From Cryptomeria japonica (Eukaryota > Streptophyta > Pinopsida > Cupressales > Cupressaceae), in assembly GCF_030272615.1 (NCBI RefSeq), contig NC_081408.1, positions 60,720,114-60,784,113 on the forward strand: a stretch of DNA of 64,000 bases, given 5' to 3'. A model generated the notes under the pieces. That model saw nothing but the letters and a program-made list of their open reading frames with translations. It did no database searches and was not told the DNA's origin. The position numbers were made by a program, and so were the translations under genes. The stretch's first letter is position 1. Each line of letters starts with the position of its first letter. Positions 32,821-44,136 of this stretch are shown piece by piece.

Positions 32821-34496
32821 TCTTTAATCTCCCTTCTCTCTTCTTTACTAGATAGTATGCTAGCATTTTTATCTTTAAAGTATGTTATGTTATCTTGCTA
32901 TTTAGTGTACATTGCTTTGTTCATGACAAACTTCTTTTTTGGTTGTCTTGGATTCATTATGTAATTTATTATTCTTATGAGATTACATTTTATGATAGCA
33001 TATAGTTAAGTATTCCATGTGTCATGTTAGTTAGATCATGTTATGTTTAGTTAGAAAATATTTTAGCTAGATCATAGTGATATTTAGTTTAACATGAGTA
33101 CATTAAATCATCAATTGTTGCTTTTACTTAAACATTTATCAAGTTGTTGCATTAAATTACACATGTATCAATCTAATCATTGTAGCATTGATTAAGCAAT
33201 TTGAATTGGTTGTCTATGTAATCACATTTGCATTAGCTTAGAAATATATGTTCATCACCATATTTGTTGCATTTGATCAAACTAATATAATCCTCCCACT
33301 GAGTAAGTGGTTGAGTGATATTGTCCTCCCGCTGAAGGTAGAGTGATTGTTTAATGTATAAGTCCTTCCACTGCATAAGCGGTAGAGTGATTGCATTCAG
33401 TTTCTCATTGTTATCCCTGGCAGGTTTACCCCCAAGAAGTTTAGATTCTATCATGTTGTATAAGAAGAAGGGGTTGGCTTGTTGCCCATGCATTGTAATC
33501 TTTCAATTGGATTTTGGTGCTAACAATCCCTGGAACACCGTATGCTCTCACCCTCCCAGATTGGGCTCTCAGTGATCAGAAAGTGGAAGGGTTACTTTCA
33601 ACAGTGTTGTGATTGTATTTCTCTAACCTTAACGGGTTATTGTGTTTGTTTGTAAATCTCATTGAAAAAATTAAAAAAACATAATTAAGGGGAATATTAC
33701 ATCCTAGGTTGCCTTGTGGGCCCCCAAAACTAAGCACCATGGACGGACCTAGGCACCATGGACCCATCTAGGCATAAACGTCCTAGATGGGCATCATGAG
33801 ACTCACAAGGGATACAACATAAAGTTGATGAAGAAGAGGTAGAATTTGATGACAAAGATGTTGATGAAATCTTGATTTTGTGTTTGCAAGCTTTTCTCTA
33901 GTTGCAAGAGCATACAAGTGACCATATTTACACATACCTCTAAGATTAGTAGAGGGATCTCCCTCCCGATACACAAATGTCGCTTCAATATATAGGATTT
34001 TATTGGGTGTATCACATGCCTACTATGCAATACAATGATGTGATGTTGATGGTTTTGATAGAGTGCTGGCATACAAACACTTCTATATTCAATCTACTGA
34101 TAAGAGGGATGACAATCTCTTTGGAGCACATGTGTCTCACATTATATGGCTCCTAGTATGAGGTAAGACTATGAAACAAGTGGGACCATGGACTCCCACC
34201 ATTATAGTTGGGGATCAAATATACTATATAGGTGAGGCCACACCTAGAGACACCAAGGGTAGTATCTTTGTATAGTGGTTGTTGCATACAACCTAAAACA
34301 TTCCTCTTCTCCGAAAGATACTCATCGCAACCACTACTCTAGTTGTTGCACCAGATGCATGAGGCACTTACCTTCCTCGGGCCCTTGTCCATACTATACG
34401 GGTGATGAAGGAGAGCTAGACTATCTACACATGGAGACAGAGTATTTTAACACACCTCTATCACAACCTTGGTAATATGTCCATTATGAGGGAAAG
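32821..34496. other. Non-coding stretch with a short triple repeat
   Basis: No gene is seen. At about 33290, 33325 and 33360 a phrase of the form CCTCCCACTGAG...GTAGAGTGATTG occurs three times at roughly 35-base steps. A purine run AATTAAGGGGAA at 33682-33693 could be an old polypurine tract, and the following 800 bp an old LTR, but no partner LTR is present in the window. Confidence 0.4.
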
Positions 34497-34855
34497 TGTT
34501 AAAGTATTCAGGTATTTACTTGATTAATTAAACATTATTTATTTAATTATTTAAGTTCCCTTTATCTCTTTTACACTTAAGCTAACTTTAGGTGCATATA
34601 ATTAATTATTATGTGAAAACCTAGGTTTTCCCTTTTAGGGTTTCTTGACCTATTAAAGGTTGAGTTCTTTCTTTTTCATTGTATGAAGAAGAATCATATT
34701 ACATATTTTTGTGAATATTGAGCTCTCTCTTTTTGAGCATATTCTCTGTGTATTTGTTTTTCTATATTTGCTTCCTTGCTTCTCCTTGTAACAAGTTTTT
34801 TAGCTTGCAAAGATTATTTGGGCTCCTGTGGTGTTGTATTTTCTCAACTCCTTTA
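34497..34855 (+). repeat. 5' LTR of small non-autonomous element
   Basis: 359 bp, contains ATTAATTAAACATTATTTATT near its start and AAACCTAGGTTTTCCC in the middle. It ends directly at the primer site TGGTATCAGAGC. Confidence 0.88.
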
Positions 34856-34867
34856 TGGTATCAGAGC
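34856..34867 (+). other. Primer-binding site, initiator tRNA-Met type
   Basis: TGGTATCAGAGC, a perfect 12-base complement to the 3' end of plant initiator tRNA-Met, with no spacer after the LTR. Confidence 0.88.
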
Positions 34868-35259
34868 TTCAGATCTGCAACTACTTGTTCTTGTTTTGAG
34901 AATTTTTGCTTTGGAAGCAGATCTGAGGTTTCAAGAATTTTTTATGTACCTAGGGTTTGACCTTTTTTCTAATTACTTTGGGCCTAAACGGACTTCACCA
35001 TCGTGCTCAGAAGGCCCGAAAACCCCTATGGTCATATAAAATTCGACCTATTTTGGTTCCTGAGCCTCTGGGAGTTTTTTTTTTCTCAAATCCAGGTCAT
35101 ATGACCCTAGCACGCAGTTCAAGAAAAAATTTCAAAAAAAAAAATATTTTGCCTTTTTACGACATGCAGGCCGGATTTTGATTTTTATCAAAAAATCTTC
35201 AAAAAAAAAAGGGGGTGAATAAGGTTTAAAAAAAAAAAAACAATTTTGTTTTGGCAAAA

Positions 35260-35560
35260 TTTTGGGGGGTGATCCCCACGGTACGCAGGGTACCGTGGGA
35301 CCCCCTGCCTTCATGCAAGCCCTACAAGTCGCTGTCGCACGTCTGGACCTCGAGCCCCCGGCAGCTTTCTCCGACCCCTTGTCGGCCTCCCTGCAACCAC
35401 CGACAGCCACCTGGCTCCACCCACTGGAACTCTCTGCGATCGCCTGCGCTCCGCCCCCGGCCCGCCGCCTTCTGCATCATCATCGTTGGCTCTGCACCCG
35501 CCGCCGGCCCAGCCCCCTCCGTCGGCCCTGCTCCCACCACTTGCCAGGACCCATCTTTCA
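35260..35560 (+). other. GC-rich island inside the non-autonomous element
   Basis: This is a 300-base stretch, clearly above 60% G+C by eye and rich in CpG, in a surrounding of under 40%. Frames are open on both strands (for example 35262-35588 plus) and Pro/Ala/Arg-rich, but none resembles a known protein. It may be captured host DNA such as a first exon or a CpG-rich promoter. Retained CpG contrasts with the CpG loss elsewhere. Confidence 0.45.
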
Positions 35561-37303
35561 TGCTTTTGGTAGCTGTTCTAGATTTTAACTTCTCCCTAAG
35601 TCTAGCTTAAGCCTACATATGTTGCTGCTTGTTCCTGATTTTTCCGAAGATTTTTTGGAGGAGGGTTTCAAGTTTTTTTAGAATTTTTATTAGATCTGGA
35701 GTATTTGTTTTGTTTTTTTTTTATCATTTTGGGCTCAAACGGACCTCACCGTTGAGCTCAGAACACCCCAAAACCCCCATTTCCATATAAAATTTGTCAA
35801 TTTTTTGACAAATTTGGGTTTTGAAATTTTTTCTTTGGTTTTGCCTTTTTTGGCATGAATTTCAAGAGATTCGTCAAAAAAAATCATTAAAAAAAATCAG
35901 AGCAGTTTGGGCCAAAACAGATCTCACCGTTGGCTTCCGAAGGGCGTTTCCATTCATTTTGATATATAATTCAACCTATTTCAATGATAAGTGCATCTGG
36001 GCCATGATTTTTTCATTGGCACACTTTACAAGGCACAAAAATCCGTACAGCTGTACCTGCAAATGCGTCAGAAAATTTTCGTCAAAAATTAAAAAAAAAT
36101 AATAATTTATTTTTTTTAACGTTTTTTATGCCCAAAAAGAAGGGTTTTTTTTTTTCTTTTGGCCATATCTAGGGCATACGGAGTCGTTTTTTTTAAAACG
36201 AATAGGCGTTGGAAAGCTAGTTCCGAGACGGACCTCATCATATTGGTAATTTTTTCCAACTTTTCTGTTTGACTATGTTTTTTTCCAGTCAAAGTGGGGT
36301 CTTTGTTTTGCACTCCGGGAGCCATAGAATGAGCATCCGAACTCCGTTTTTCAAAAAATTTATATTTTTGGAAAGCGTGTGCTGTGTACTTTCCAGCCAT
36401 CTAAGTTTTATTTCCAAATTATGCTCCATGCATATTTTATTCAATTTTTTTCTTTTCAGTACTCTGGTGCATATCGTGGTTGTTTCAGGCCCTGGGATCT
36501 CTTCTCTGAGTAGGATGTCTCTATTTTGGTTCACGTTTCTATTTCTAGTCTTCTTATCATTGTAGCTTGTATTTATGCAAACGCACTGAGATAAAGTGCC
36601 ATCATGCATTGTTTACTTGAGATCATGCACATCTTGTGCCTTGTTGTACATGCACTATTGATAAAGTGCCATGAGGGGGTTGATGTTTGCCTGTTGTTTG
36701 CCATCTTCCTTTTTCCAGTGAGTGTTCCTTCCACGACATTTACCTCATGTTGTGTGTCAAGTGAGTGTATGTTTCTCAGCACCTTTGATGTTCTTGGTTC
36801 TTCGTCATGTAGTTCTTGTTGGTTGTTCTTTTCAGTGTACCTCTCCCTCTCCCTCTTCCGCATTATGGGGAGGTTTATCCTGTTGGTTCTAATGCTTCCG
36901 TAGTTCGATTGATCGGCTCTTCAGGCTTTAGTTTCTCATGCCATTTGTATCTTCGAGTTCAGTGTTTGCCTTGTTTGCCATCTGATTTGAGTAGTGTCAT
37001 TTGAGGGCACTCATGTAGAGTATAGTCTTCTCTATCTGGTCATGTTCTATTTCAGTGGAGGTTCTCCAGATCAGCAGTTATTTTTTGACAGTGTTTGCAG
37101 GTTCTTCATGCTTTAGTGATATTCTTTTTCATCTCTTTTTGGAGTAGAGTTTTGTTCCCATGTGGTTTTCTCTATTTTTCCAGTTCATAGAGATTTCATT
37201 GTATTTGGGTACCTGATCAGGCCTTGTTGCCGGGACCCATCTTTATTGCTTTCATTAGCAGTTCTAGGTTTTAGCTTCTCCCTAAGTCTAGCTTAAGGGG
37301 GGG

Positions 37304-37673
37304 TGTTAGAGTATTCAGGTATTTACTTGATTAATTAAACATTATTTGTTTAATTATTTAAGTTCCCTTTATCTCTTTTACACTTAAGCTAACTTTAGGT
37401 GCATATAATTAATTATTTTAATTAATTATTATGTGCAAACCTAGGTTTTCCCTTTTAGGGTTTCTTGACCTATTAAAGGTTGAGTTCTTTCTTTTTCATT
37501 GTATAAAGAAGAATCACATTACATATTTTTGTGAATATTAAGCTATCTCTTTTTGAGCATATTCTTTGTGTATTTTTTTTTGTATTTACTTCCTTGCTTC
37601 TCCTTGTAACAGGTTTTTCAACTTGCAGATAATATTTGGGCTCCTGTGGTGTTGTATTTTCTCAACTCCTTTA
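37304..37673 (+). repeat. 3' LTR of small non-autonomous element
   Basis: 370 bp, nearly identical to 34497-34855 apart from an extra AATTATTTTAATTA-type stretch near 37410 and scattered substitutions. Confidence 0.88.
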
Positions 37674-38006
37674 GAAAGAGTTTGATGAAATACACACTTC
37701 TCCAAGTATTAGTGTTTGAGCACATAGCATGTAGTAGGCTAGTGGATTTCTTGTTAATATCACACCTTACGAACTATGAGTGCATGCATACCGATGTTGG
37801 AGACCATGGCAAAGAGGTGACTTGTTGCATTGGAGAGTTATTTTTGACCATCTTGAGTCTACAAACAACACACAAAAACCCTATACAACTATGATGCAAT
37901 GGCCAAGCGAAACTAGATAGTTAGTGAGGATGCAATGGGACAAACTTGATCATCTCTAGGGTGATGAGATGTATGAATGGACACCGCATTTTTCTTTAGT
38001 AGTGAT
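37674..38006. other. Non-coding stretch between two insertions
   Basis: No gene, repeat or regulatory motif was recognised. It is the flank of the small element and runs into a TA/CA microsatellite. Confidence 0.5.
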
Positions 38007-38323
38007 TACACACACACACATATATATACACACACATATATACATACACATATATATGTGTATATACATATATATACACATATGTATATATGTGTATATA
38101 CATATATACACACACATATATATATGTGTATATACATATATGTATATGTGTATATATCTACACATATATACATATATATGTATGTATAGATATATATGTA
38201 TATGTATATTTATGTATATATATGTATATACATACATATATACATATACATACACATATACATATATATATATATATGTATATATGTATATATATGTATA
38301 TATGTATTATATATATGTATATA
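38007..38323. repeat. Compound (CA/TA/TG)n microsatellite, left part
   Basis: Mixed runs of ACAC, TATA and TGTA dinucleotides over more than 300 bases. It ends at the TG of the copia LTR. The same type of sequence resumes right of the element at 45396, so it is one locus split by the insertion. Tyr/Ile/His-rich frames in it are artefacts. Confidence 0.92.
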
Positions 38324-39563
38324 TGTTGGCAGTATGGAAGGATTGATTATGTGTTGCATTGATGTTTTGTCATTGATGTCAACACTAGCTGTTATGGTTG
38401 GTTACCGATAGAAGATTTAGTGTTATCGGTAGAAGAGACTATTTGTTGGACACTTCCGACATGTTTGGGTCAATGGAATATGTTTAGTTCTATGTGTTAC
38501 ATGCTTCTGGAGCATGTCTTAGTCAGTTGGTATTGGCTTGGTGATTGAGTGTTATCATACACTCTAGTAAACCCTTACCGACATAGGTTTAAGGTTTTAC
38601 CAATAGAGCTTTTATTGAGAATCTTTGGCATGATGCATAAGTAGTGTTGGTGTGGTTTCTAGGATGTTGAAGATGATTCTCGATCGTGCTTCAATCAGTT
38701 GGAAGAAATCGCTTTGGCGTGGTGGATCCAGAATAGGTCTGGTGCCTATCTAGGTTATGGACCGGTATCATGTTAACGTATTCTCTACACATTACCAAGA
38801 TAATTTATGGATTGGTTAATATTGTTTTGGTCTAAAGCCGACATGACATATCATTGTAATATGGATATTTATAATGATCTTATTGTAATATATTTTAGGT
38901 GGCTGACCTAATTGGTTTAGGCCTTAGGGTTTGTATAAATTGATGTAAGATCTCATTGCAGATCGTGGTAGTGGTGTGGACAAGAAAATGAATGTAATGT
39001 GCGAATATTGTAATATCATTCGGGAAGAGGATTTGGTTGACCATTGAAGAACGAATTGGGTTTATGTAAGAGGTCAAAGGCCTCTGGTATTGAGCTTAAC
39101 CGGGATTGTGATTAGGTATGGTAGATGCTATCTTTGGCAGTTCATTCTACTAGATTGTTGTTAAATTATCTTGAGGTGGTTTTAACCTCTTTGTAGTCAA
39201 TGAGACTCTTTTGTAATGAGGAGTGCACTCTAGGCATTGTGCCTTCCTGCATGTGCAGGCCTCTCATTGTATCACATACTTTCTGCAGAAGTATCGTTTG
39301 ACTGTGGGTAGGCTTTCTACCGTGGTTTTTCCCTTTACTGATTTTTCCACATACAAATCATGGTGTTATGTGGTATGGTTGCATTGTGTTTATTATCTAT
39401 TTCATTGTTGAGTTGTATTGTTTACCGGTGTATGTTTCTATTGTTTTGTTATTTAATGTTTACGTGCTCTAGATTAAGGTAGTAAAGTTGATTAATTGAT
39501 ATAATCTGTTAACAATTGATTCACCCCACCCCCCCTCTCAGTTGTTCACAGGTTATCCTAACA
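38324..39563 (+). repeat. 5' LTR of copia element
   Basis: 1,240 bp, TG at 38324 to CA at 39563. It contains CTCTAGGCATTGTGCCTTCC (39229-39248), the phrase shared with the LTRs at 23709 and 29551, and a C-rich block before CTCTCAGTTG near its end. Confidence 0.92.
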
Positions 39564-39565
39564 AT

Positions 39566-39577
39566 TGGTATCAGAGC
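39566..39577 (+). other. Primer-binding site, initiator tRNA-Met type
   Basis: TGGTATCAGAGC, two bases after the LTR end; perfect match to the expected initiator-Met complement. Confidence 0.9.
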
Positions 39578-39620
39578 CTTGGTCTTCTTTGTAGAAACTT
39601 AACTGCTTGAGGTAGATCCT

Positions 39621-40637
39621 ATGGCAACTAATCCACTGGCAACTATTTTCAGAAGAGAAATCCCTAAGCTTGATGGAACAAATTATGAGATGTGGAAAAT
39701 CCAAATGGAGACTCATCTTAGATGTCTTGGCAAGGATATTTGGGAGATCACTAAGAAAGGATACACACCTTATGATCTGGCATCTGACAATCGTACTCCT
39801 GCAGACTTGGATAAAAATATTGAGAATGATTGCAAAGCTAGAAAAGCCCTCCTATGTGCACTTACTGATCAATAGATTATGGGATTGACTGATAAATCAT
39901 CTGCAAAGGTTATGCAGGATAAATTGCAAACTCTAAATGAAGGTGACCCTACTATCAAAATTGCTAAACTTGATGGTTACCGGGTGAGATATGAGAACCT
40001 GAAGATGGATGACAATGAAAGAATTGCTACATTTATGGAAAGAGTAAATGAGATTGTCATGGGAATTCAATGTTGTGGAGGATCTGTGAGTGAAGATGAA
40101 ATAGTTTCCAAAGTCTTGAGAGCCCTTCCACCGACTTACAAGATGAAGGCAACTGCAATTAATGAATTGATAACAATGGCAAACACCATAGCTAAAAGAG
40201 ACATTCTGATTGGGAAGTTATCTGCTTTTGAGCTTGAAGAATTTGGACCTTCTGGAGTTGCAAAATCTGAACCTTCTTTTCATGCATCATCATCATCCAC
40301 CGGCAAGAATGATTGGAAAGACCTATATGCAAAAGAACTGGAAGATATGAGGAAAGAGGATGAAGAATTTGAGCAACTTGAAGCCTTATTTGCTAGAAGA
40401 GTACCTAAAGGACTGACAGGAAGTAAGTATGAAGGAAAAACACCTTTTAAATGTTTTGCATGTAATAAGATTGGTCATTTTGCATCTAGATGTCCTGAAA
40501 GGAATGCAAGAATTGAAGAAAGAGTTAAGAAATCATTCAAGCCTAATCAAAATAGATATAGATTCAAGAGAAACAAAAAATGCTACATATCGAATGAGGA
40601 AGGAGTAATTGATGACTCTAAGGATGAACCGACATAA
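39621..40637 (+). pseudogene. gag: Gag protein of copia element (broken)
   Basis: ATG 39621 lies 43 bases after the primer site. The copia Gag core opens with Leu-Asp-Gly-Thr-Asn-Tyr at about 39668 and Trp-Lys near 39692, and continues through a TAG at 39873 in the same frame. A CX2CX4HX4C knuckle (Cys-Phe-Ala-Cys-Asn-Lys-Ile-Gly-His) lies at about 40453-40494, followed by a basic stretch. TAA at 40635 ends this block, but the same frame continues into protease, so Gag and Pol were probably one ORF as in most plant copia elements. Length to the knuckle (about 290 residues) is normal for the family. Confidence 0.88.
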
Positions 40638-42069
40638 GACTTTGCTAGTGGATCCGGAAATGGAAAGGAATGGGTGTTATATGCCTTAAAGAAAGATGAA
40701 CCAGAACCGGCTATCAAGAATGAAGAAAAGGCCCTGGTAGCAAAAGTTGAAGACAAGGATGAATGCGTAATTTTTAGTGGATGGTCACATCATATGATTG
40801 GAGATAAAAGAAAATTTTTGTCCCTGCATGAATACAATGGCAGTCAAGTAAAGTTTGGAGATGACAAAGCATGCGTGATCAAAGGTAGAGATACTATTTC
40901 TCTGGAGGGTAAGCATAATACTGACAATGTCTATTATGTAGAAGGTTTAAAGCATAATCCATTGAGTGTTGGTCAATTGGTGGACAAGGGATTCCAACTT
41001 CAATTCAAGGATAGAAAATGCAAAATCATTAACAAGATTGGTTTGGAGATTGCTACCGGTACTCAGACTGGAGGTAATATCTTTCACCTGAACACTAGTA
41101 ATAAGACATGTTTGATTGCTCATATTGATGAGAGTTGGTTATGGCACAAGAGGTTGTGCCATGTTAATTTTGATTGCATTGTCAAGATCAGTTCAACAAA
41201 GGCAGTTAGAGATATACCTAAGATTATGAAGCCTCATAATCCGGTATGTAAGGAATGTCAATTGGGAAAGCAAGTTAGAACTACTTTTAAAAGCATACAA
41301 GATAAATCTAATGAAGTTCTTGATTTGATTCATACTGACTTATGTGGTCCAGCAAGGACTAGAAGCTTTCAAGGTGATAGGTACTTCGTGCTAATAATTG
41401 ATGATTATTCTAGAATGACGTGGGTGATTTTTCTTAGGGAGAAGTCTGGAGCTTTTGAGAAATTCAAGATCTTTAAAGAAAAAGTAGGAATTGAAACTGG
41501 ACTGAAAATCAAATGTCTAAGATCAGATCAAGGCGGTGAGTTCACTTCTCATGAATTTAACAGTTACTATGAGACAAATAGAATTAGGAGAGTTATCTGC
41601 ACCTAGGACTACTTAGCAGAATGGAGTAGTGGAAAGGAAGAACAACACAATTTTGGATGTAGTAAGAACCATGATGATGGAAGCAAAATTTCCTCACATC
41701 TACTGGAAAGAAGCAGTGAGTACAATAGCCTACACATTCAACAGAGTTCATATCAAAGGTGAAACTGGTAAGACTCCTTATGAATTATGGTTTGGACATA
41801 CACCTATTGTTAAATATTTCAAAATTTTTGGAAGTAAATGTTATATCAAAAGGGATGATTCAATTGGGAAGTTTGATCTTAGAAGTGATGAAGGAATATT
41901 TCTTGGATATTCTAATCAAAGCAAAGCATATAGATGTTATAACAAAATATTGCAGAAAATTATGGAGAGCGCAAATGTAAAAGTGGATGAGAACTACAGA
42001 AATCAATCTATATCAAATGATAGGGAACCGGCAGTAGAAATGATCATAACTGAACTAGCAATACCTTAA
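40638..42069 (+). pseudogene. pol: Protease and integrase of copia element (broken)
   Basis: The protease site near 40770-40800 reads Phe-Ser-Gly-Trp-Ser-His-His-Met where Asp-Ser-Gly-Cys-Ser-His-His-Met is usual, so the catalytic Asp is gone. The integrase zinc domain follows (Trp-His-Lys-Arg-Leu-Cys-His near 41140, Cys-Lys-Glu-Cys near 41250). The catalytic core has Asp in His-Thr-Asp-Leu-Cys-Gly at 41337, Asp in Ser-Asp-Gln-Gly-Gly-Glu-Phe at 41526 and Glu in Val-Val-Glu-Arg-Lys at 41632, all present. A frameshift near 41590 and a TAG just after it separate the second Asp from the Glu. The C-terminal part to 42069 has the copia Gly-Lys-Thr-Pro-Tyr-Glu block. Confidence 0.88.
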
Positions 42070-43808
42070 TCGGTACAGGAAACTGAGACAGTCACATTGG
42101 CACAGTCAGGAAATTCAACTGTGACTGATGATCATATTAGTGAACCTGAATTTCAGAAGACTGCAAGGTATGTAAGATTAAATCAGTCTAAAGATCAAAT
42201 CATTGGAGATAGGAACAAGGGAGTTATGACAAGAAGAAGACTGACAAATGAAGAGGTATGTCTTATTTCTCAAGTTGAACCAGCATCTATTATTGAAGCT
42301 TGTAAAGATAAACATTGGCTAGAGGCTATGGAAGATGAATTAGATCAGATAGAGAAGAATGAGACTTGGACTTTAGTTCCCTAGCCTAAAAATAAGAATG
42401 TTATTGAAACTAAATGGGTTTTTAGAAATAAACTGAATGATGATGGTCAAGTTATAAGAAACAAGGCTAGACTGATTTGTAAAGGATATTCTCAAAAGGA
42501 AGGAATTGATTATGGTGAGACATTTACACCTATAGCTAGAATTGAAGCTGTTAGACTATTTCTTGCCTATGCAGCATATAAGAACTACAAGGTCTATCAA
42601 ATGGATGTTAAATATGCATTTTTGAATGGTGAACTTGAAGAAGAGGTATATATTGAGTAGCCTGATGGTTTTTCACTGACAGATGATAAGGATATGGTTT
42701 GTAGGTTAAGGAAAACATTATATGGATTAAAACAAGCTCCTAGAGCTTGGTATGCAAGGTTGGATAAATATCTTTTAAAGCTTGGTTTTACTAAAGACAA
42801 TGTTGACAGTAATTTATATTATAAGATCACTAATGATGATATTCTGATTATTGAAGTATTTGTTGATGATATCATTTTTGGAGGAGAAGATAAATTATGC
42901 ATGGAATTTGCTAACAATATGAAGAATGAATTTGAAATGTCCATGATTGGTGAAATGATTTTTTTTTAGGTTTGCAGATTACTCAAACTGACAAAGGCAT
43001 CTTTATCTATCAAACAAAGTATCTAAGGGAATTGTTGAAGAAGTTTGGTATGGATAATTCCAAACCGGTAAGTACTCCTATGGTGACAAATGAGAAATTA
43101 TCTATCAAAGACACATCTGCATCGCTAAATTCAACAAGGTATAGGTCTATGATTGGTGGCTTGTTATATCAACTCAGACTAGACCACATTATGAATGCAA
43201 TGAGTATTGCTTCAAGATATCAAAGTAATCCTAAAGAAAATCATGAATGTGCAGTAAAGAGGATATTTCAGTATTTGCAAGGCACAACTGAATATGGCTT
43301 ATGGTATTCTAGAGATGATAACTTCACTTTATGTGCATATACAGATTCAGATTGGGCAGGAGATATTGATGACATGAATAACACTTCTGGTGGAGGTTTA
43401 TTTCTTGGAAAGAAACAGGTTTCATGGATGAGCAAAAAACAGTCATGCATTTCTTTATCTACTGCAGAAGCTGAATATGTTGCAACAACAACTAATTGTA
43501 CACAAGTCCTGTGGATGAAGCAAATGTTGAAGGATATCAAGGTAAATTATAGTGAACCGGTAGTTATCTACTATGATAACTCTACAACTATTTGCATGTC
43601 TAAGAATCTGATATTTCACTCTAAGACTAAACACATATCAATAAAGTATAACTTTCTGAAGGACAAGGTAGAAGAAAAGGAAGTCAAATTGGTTTATGTG
43701 AACACTAAAGAACAAATTGCAAATATATTCACTAAACCGTTGTCTAAAGAATCATTTGATTATTTGAGAGATGGGTTAGGGGTATCTACCCCTCCAACAA
43801 AAACTTAG
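42070..43808 (+). pseudogene. pol: Reverse transcriptase and RNase H of copia element (broken)
   Basis: After TAA 42067 and a linker, the frame has TAG 42382, then the copia reverse transcriptase: Lys-Trp-Val-Phe at about 42412, Ala-Arg-Leu near 42466, Gln-Met-Asp-Val-Lys near 42598 (usually followed by Ser/Thr-Ala-Phe-Leu), TAG 42658 in place of Gln before Pro-Asp-Gly-Phe, Leu-Tyr-Gly-Leu-Lys-Gln-Ala-Pro-Arg near 42718, and Phe-Val-Asp-Asp at 42859-42870. A frameshift in a T run near 42965 leads to the last frame, 42972-43808: the Gly-Leu-Leu-Tyr region, then RNase H with Asp in Tyr-Thr-Asp-Ser-Asp near 43341, Glu in Ala-Glu-Ala-Glu-Tyr near 43467 and Tyr-Asp-Asn near 43572, ending at TAG 43806. 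The catalytic residues are intact. Confidence 0.9.
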
Positions 43809-43884
43809 CTCATTGTGCAATGCATCATTCGAGTATGAATCAACAGCTCTATCTTTTGCTCCAGATTGATGTAGTGGTGCTACT

Positions 43885-44136
43885 ACTCAGGGGGAGTAGT
43901 CAGCTTTGAGATTCACATAATTTTGATATCTATGCCATATCTTTAACATTGATGTCAAAGGGGGAGAGATATTGATGTGAAAAAGAAAACTTAAGGAGTT
44001 GTTTTTCAGAGATACAAAGATATTAATCAAAGGGGGAGTTTGTTGATTGTCTTCCATTGGGAAGAATTGTTTGACATCTCTTGGTACTTAGATGTTTTTC
44101 ACATCTAGTGTTGACATCAATGCCAAAGGGGGATAT
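43885..44136 (+). other. Repeated polypurine tracts before the 3' LTR
   Basis: Four purine runs of the form (A)AGGGGGAG or AAAGGGGGATAT lie near 43890, 43955, 44029 and 44125-44136. The last, directly at the LTR, is the functional polypurine tract position. Two of them follow the phrase ATGTCAAAG, so part of the region was duplicated. The non-autonomous element at 23709-30466 has the same kind of doublet. Confidence 0.75.

Larger units (their letters stand above)
34497..37673 (+). mobile_element. Small non-autonomous LTR element without coding domains, 3.2 kb
   Basis: LTRs of 359 bp (34497-34855) and 370 bp (37304-37673) start TGTTA and end CTCCTTTA; the 3' end is thus TA, not CA, in both. 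The flanks are GAAAG on both sides (34492-34496 and 37674-37678). A perfect initiator-Met primer site lies at 34856-34867, immediately after the LTR, and a G-rich polypurine tract (TTAAGGGGGGG) at 37293-37303. The internal 2.45 kb has no Gag or Pol motif. It contains three or four copies of a leader phrase around AAACGGACCTCACC and a GC-rich island. By size and content it is a LARD/TRIM-like element that depends on a copia helper. Confidence 0.85.

Noticed and set aside
37956-38411. Open frames rich in Tyr, Ile, His and Thr on both strands
   Set aside because: They are translations of TA/CA/TG dinucleotide repeats.
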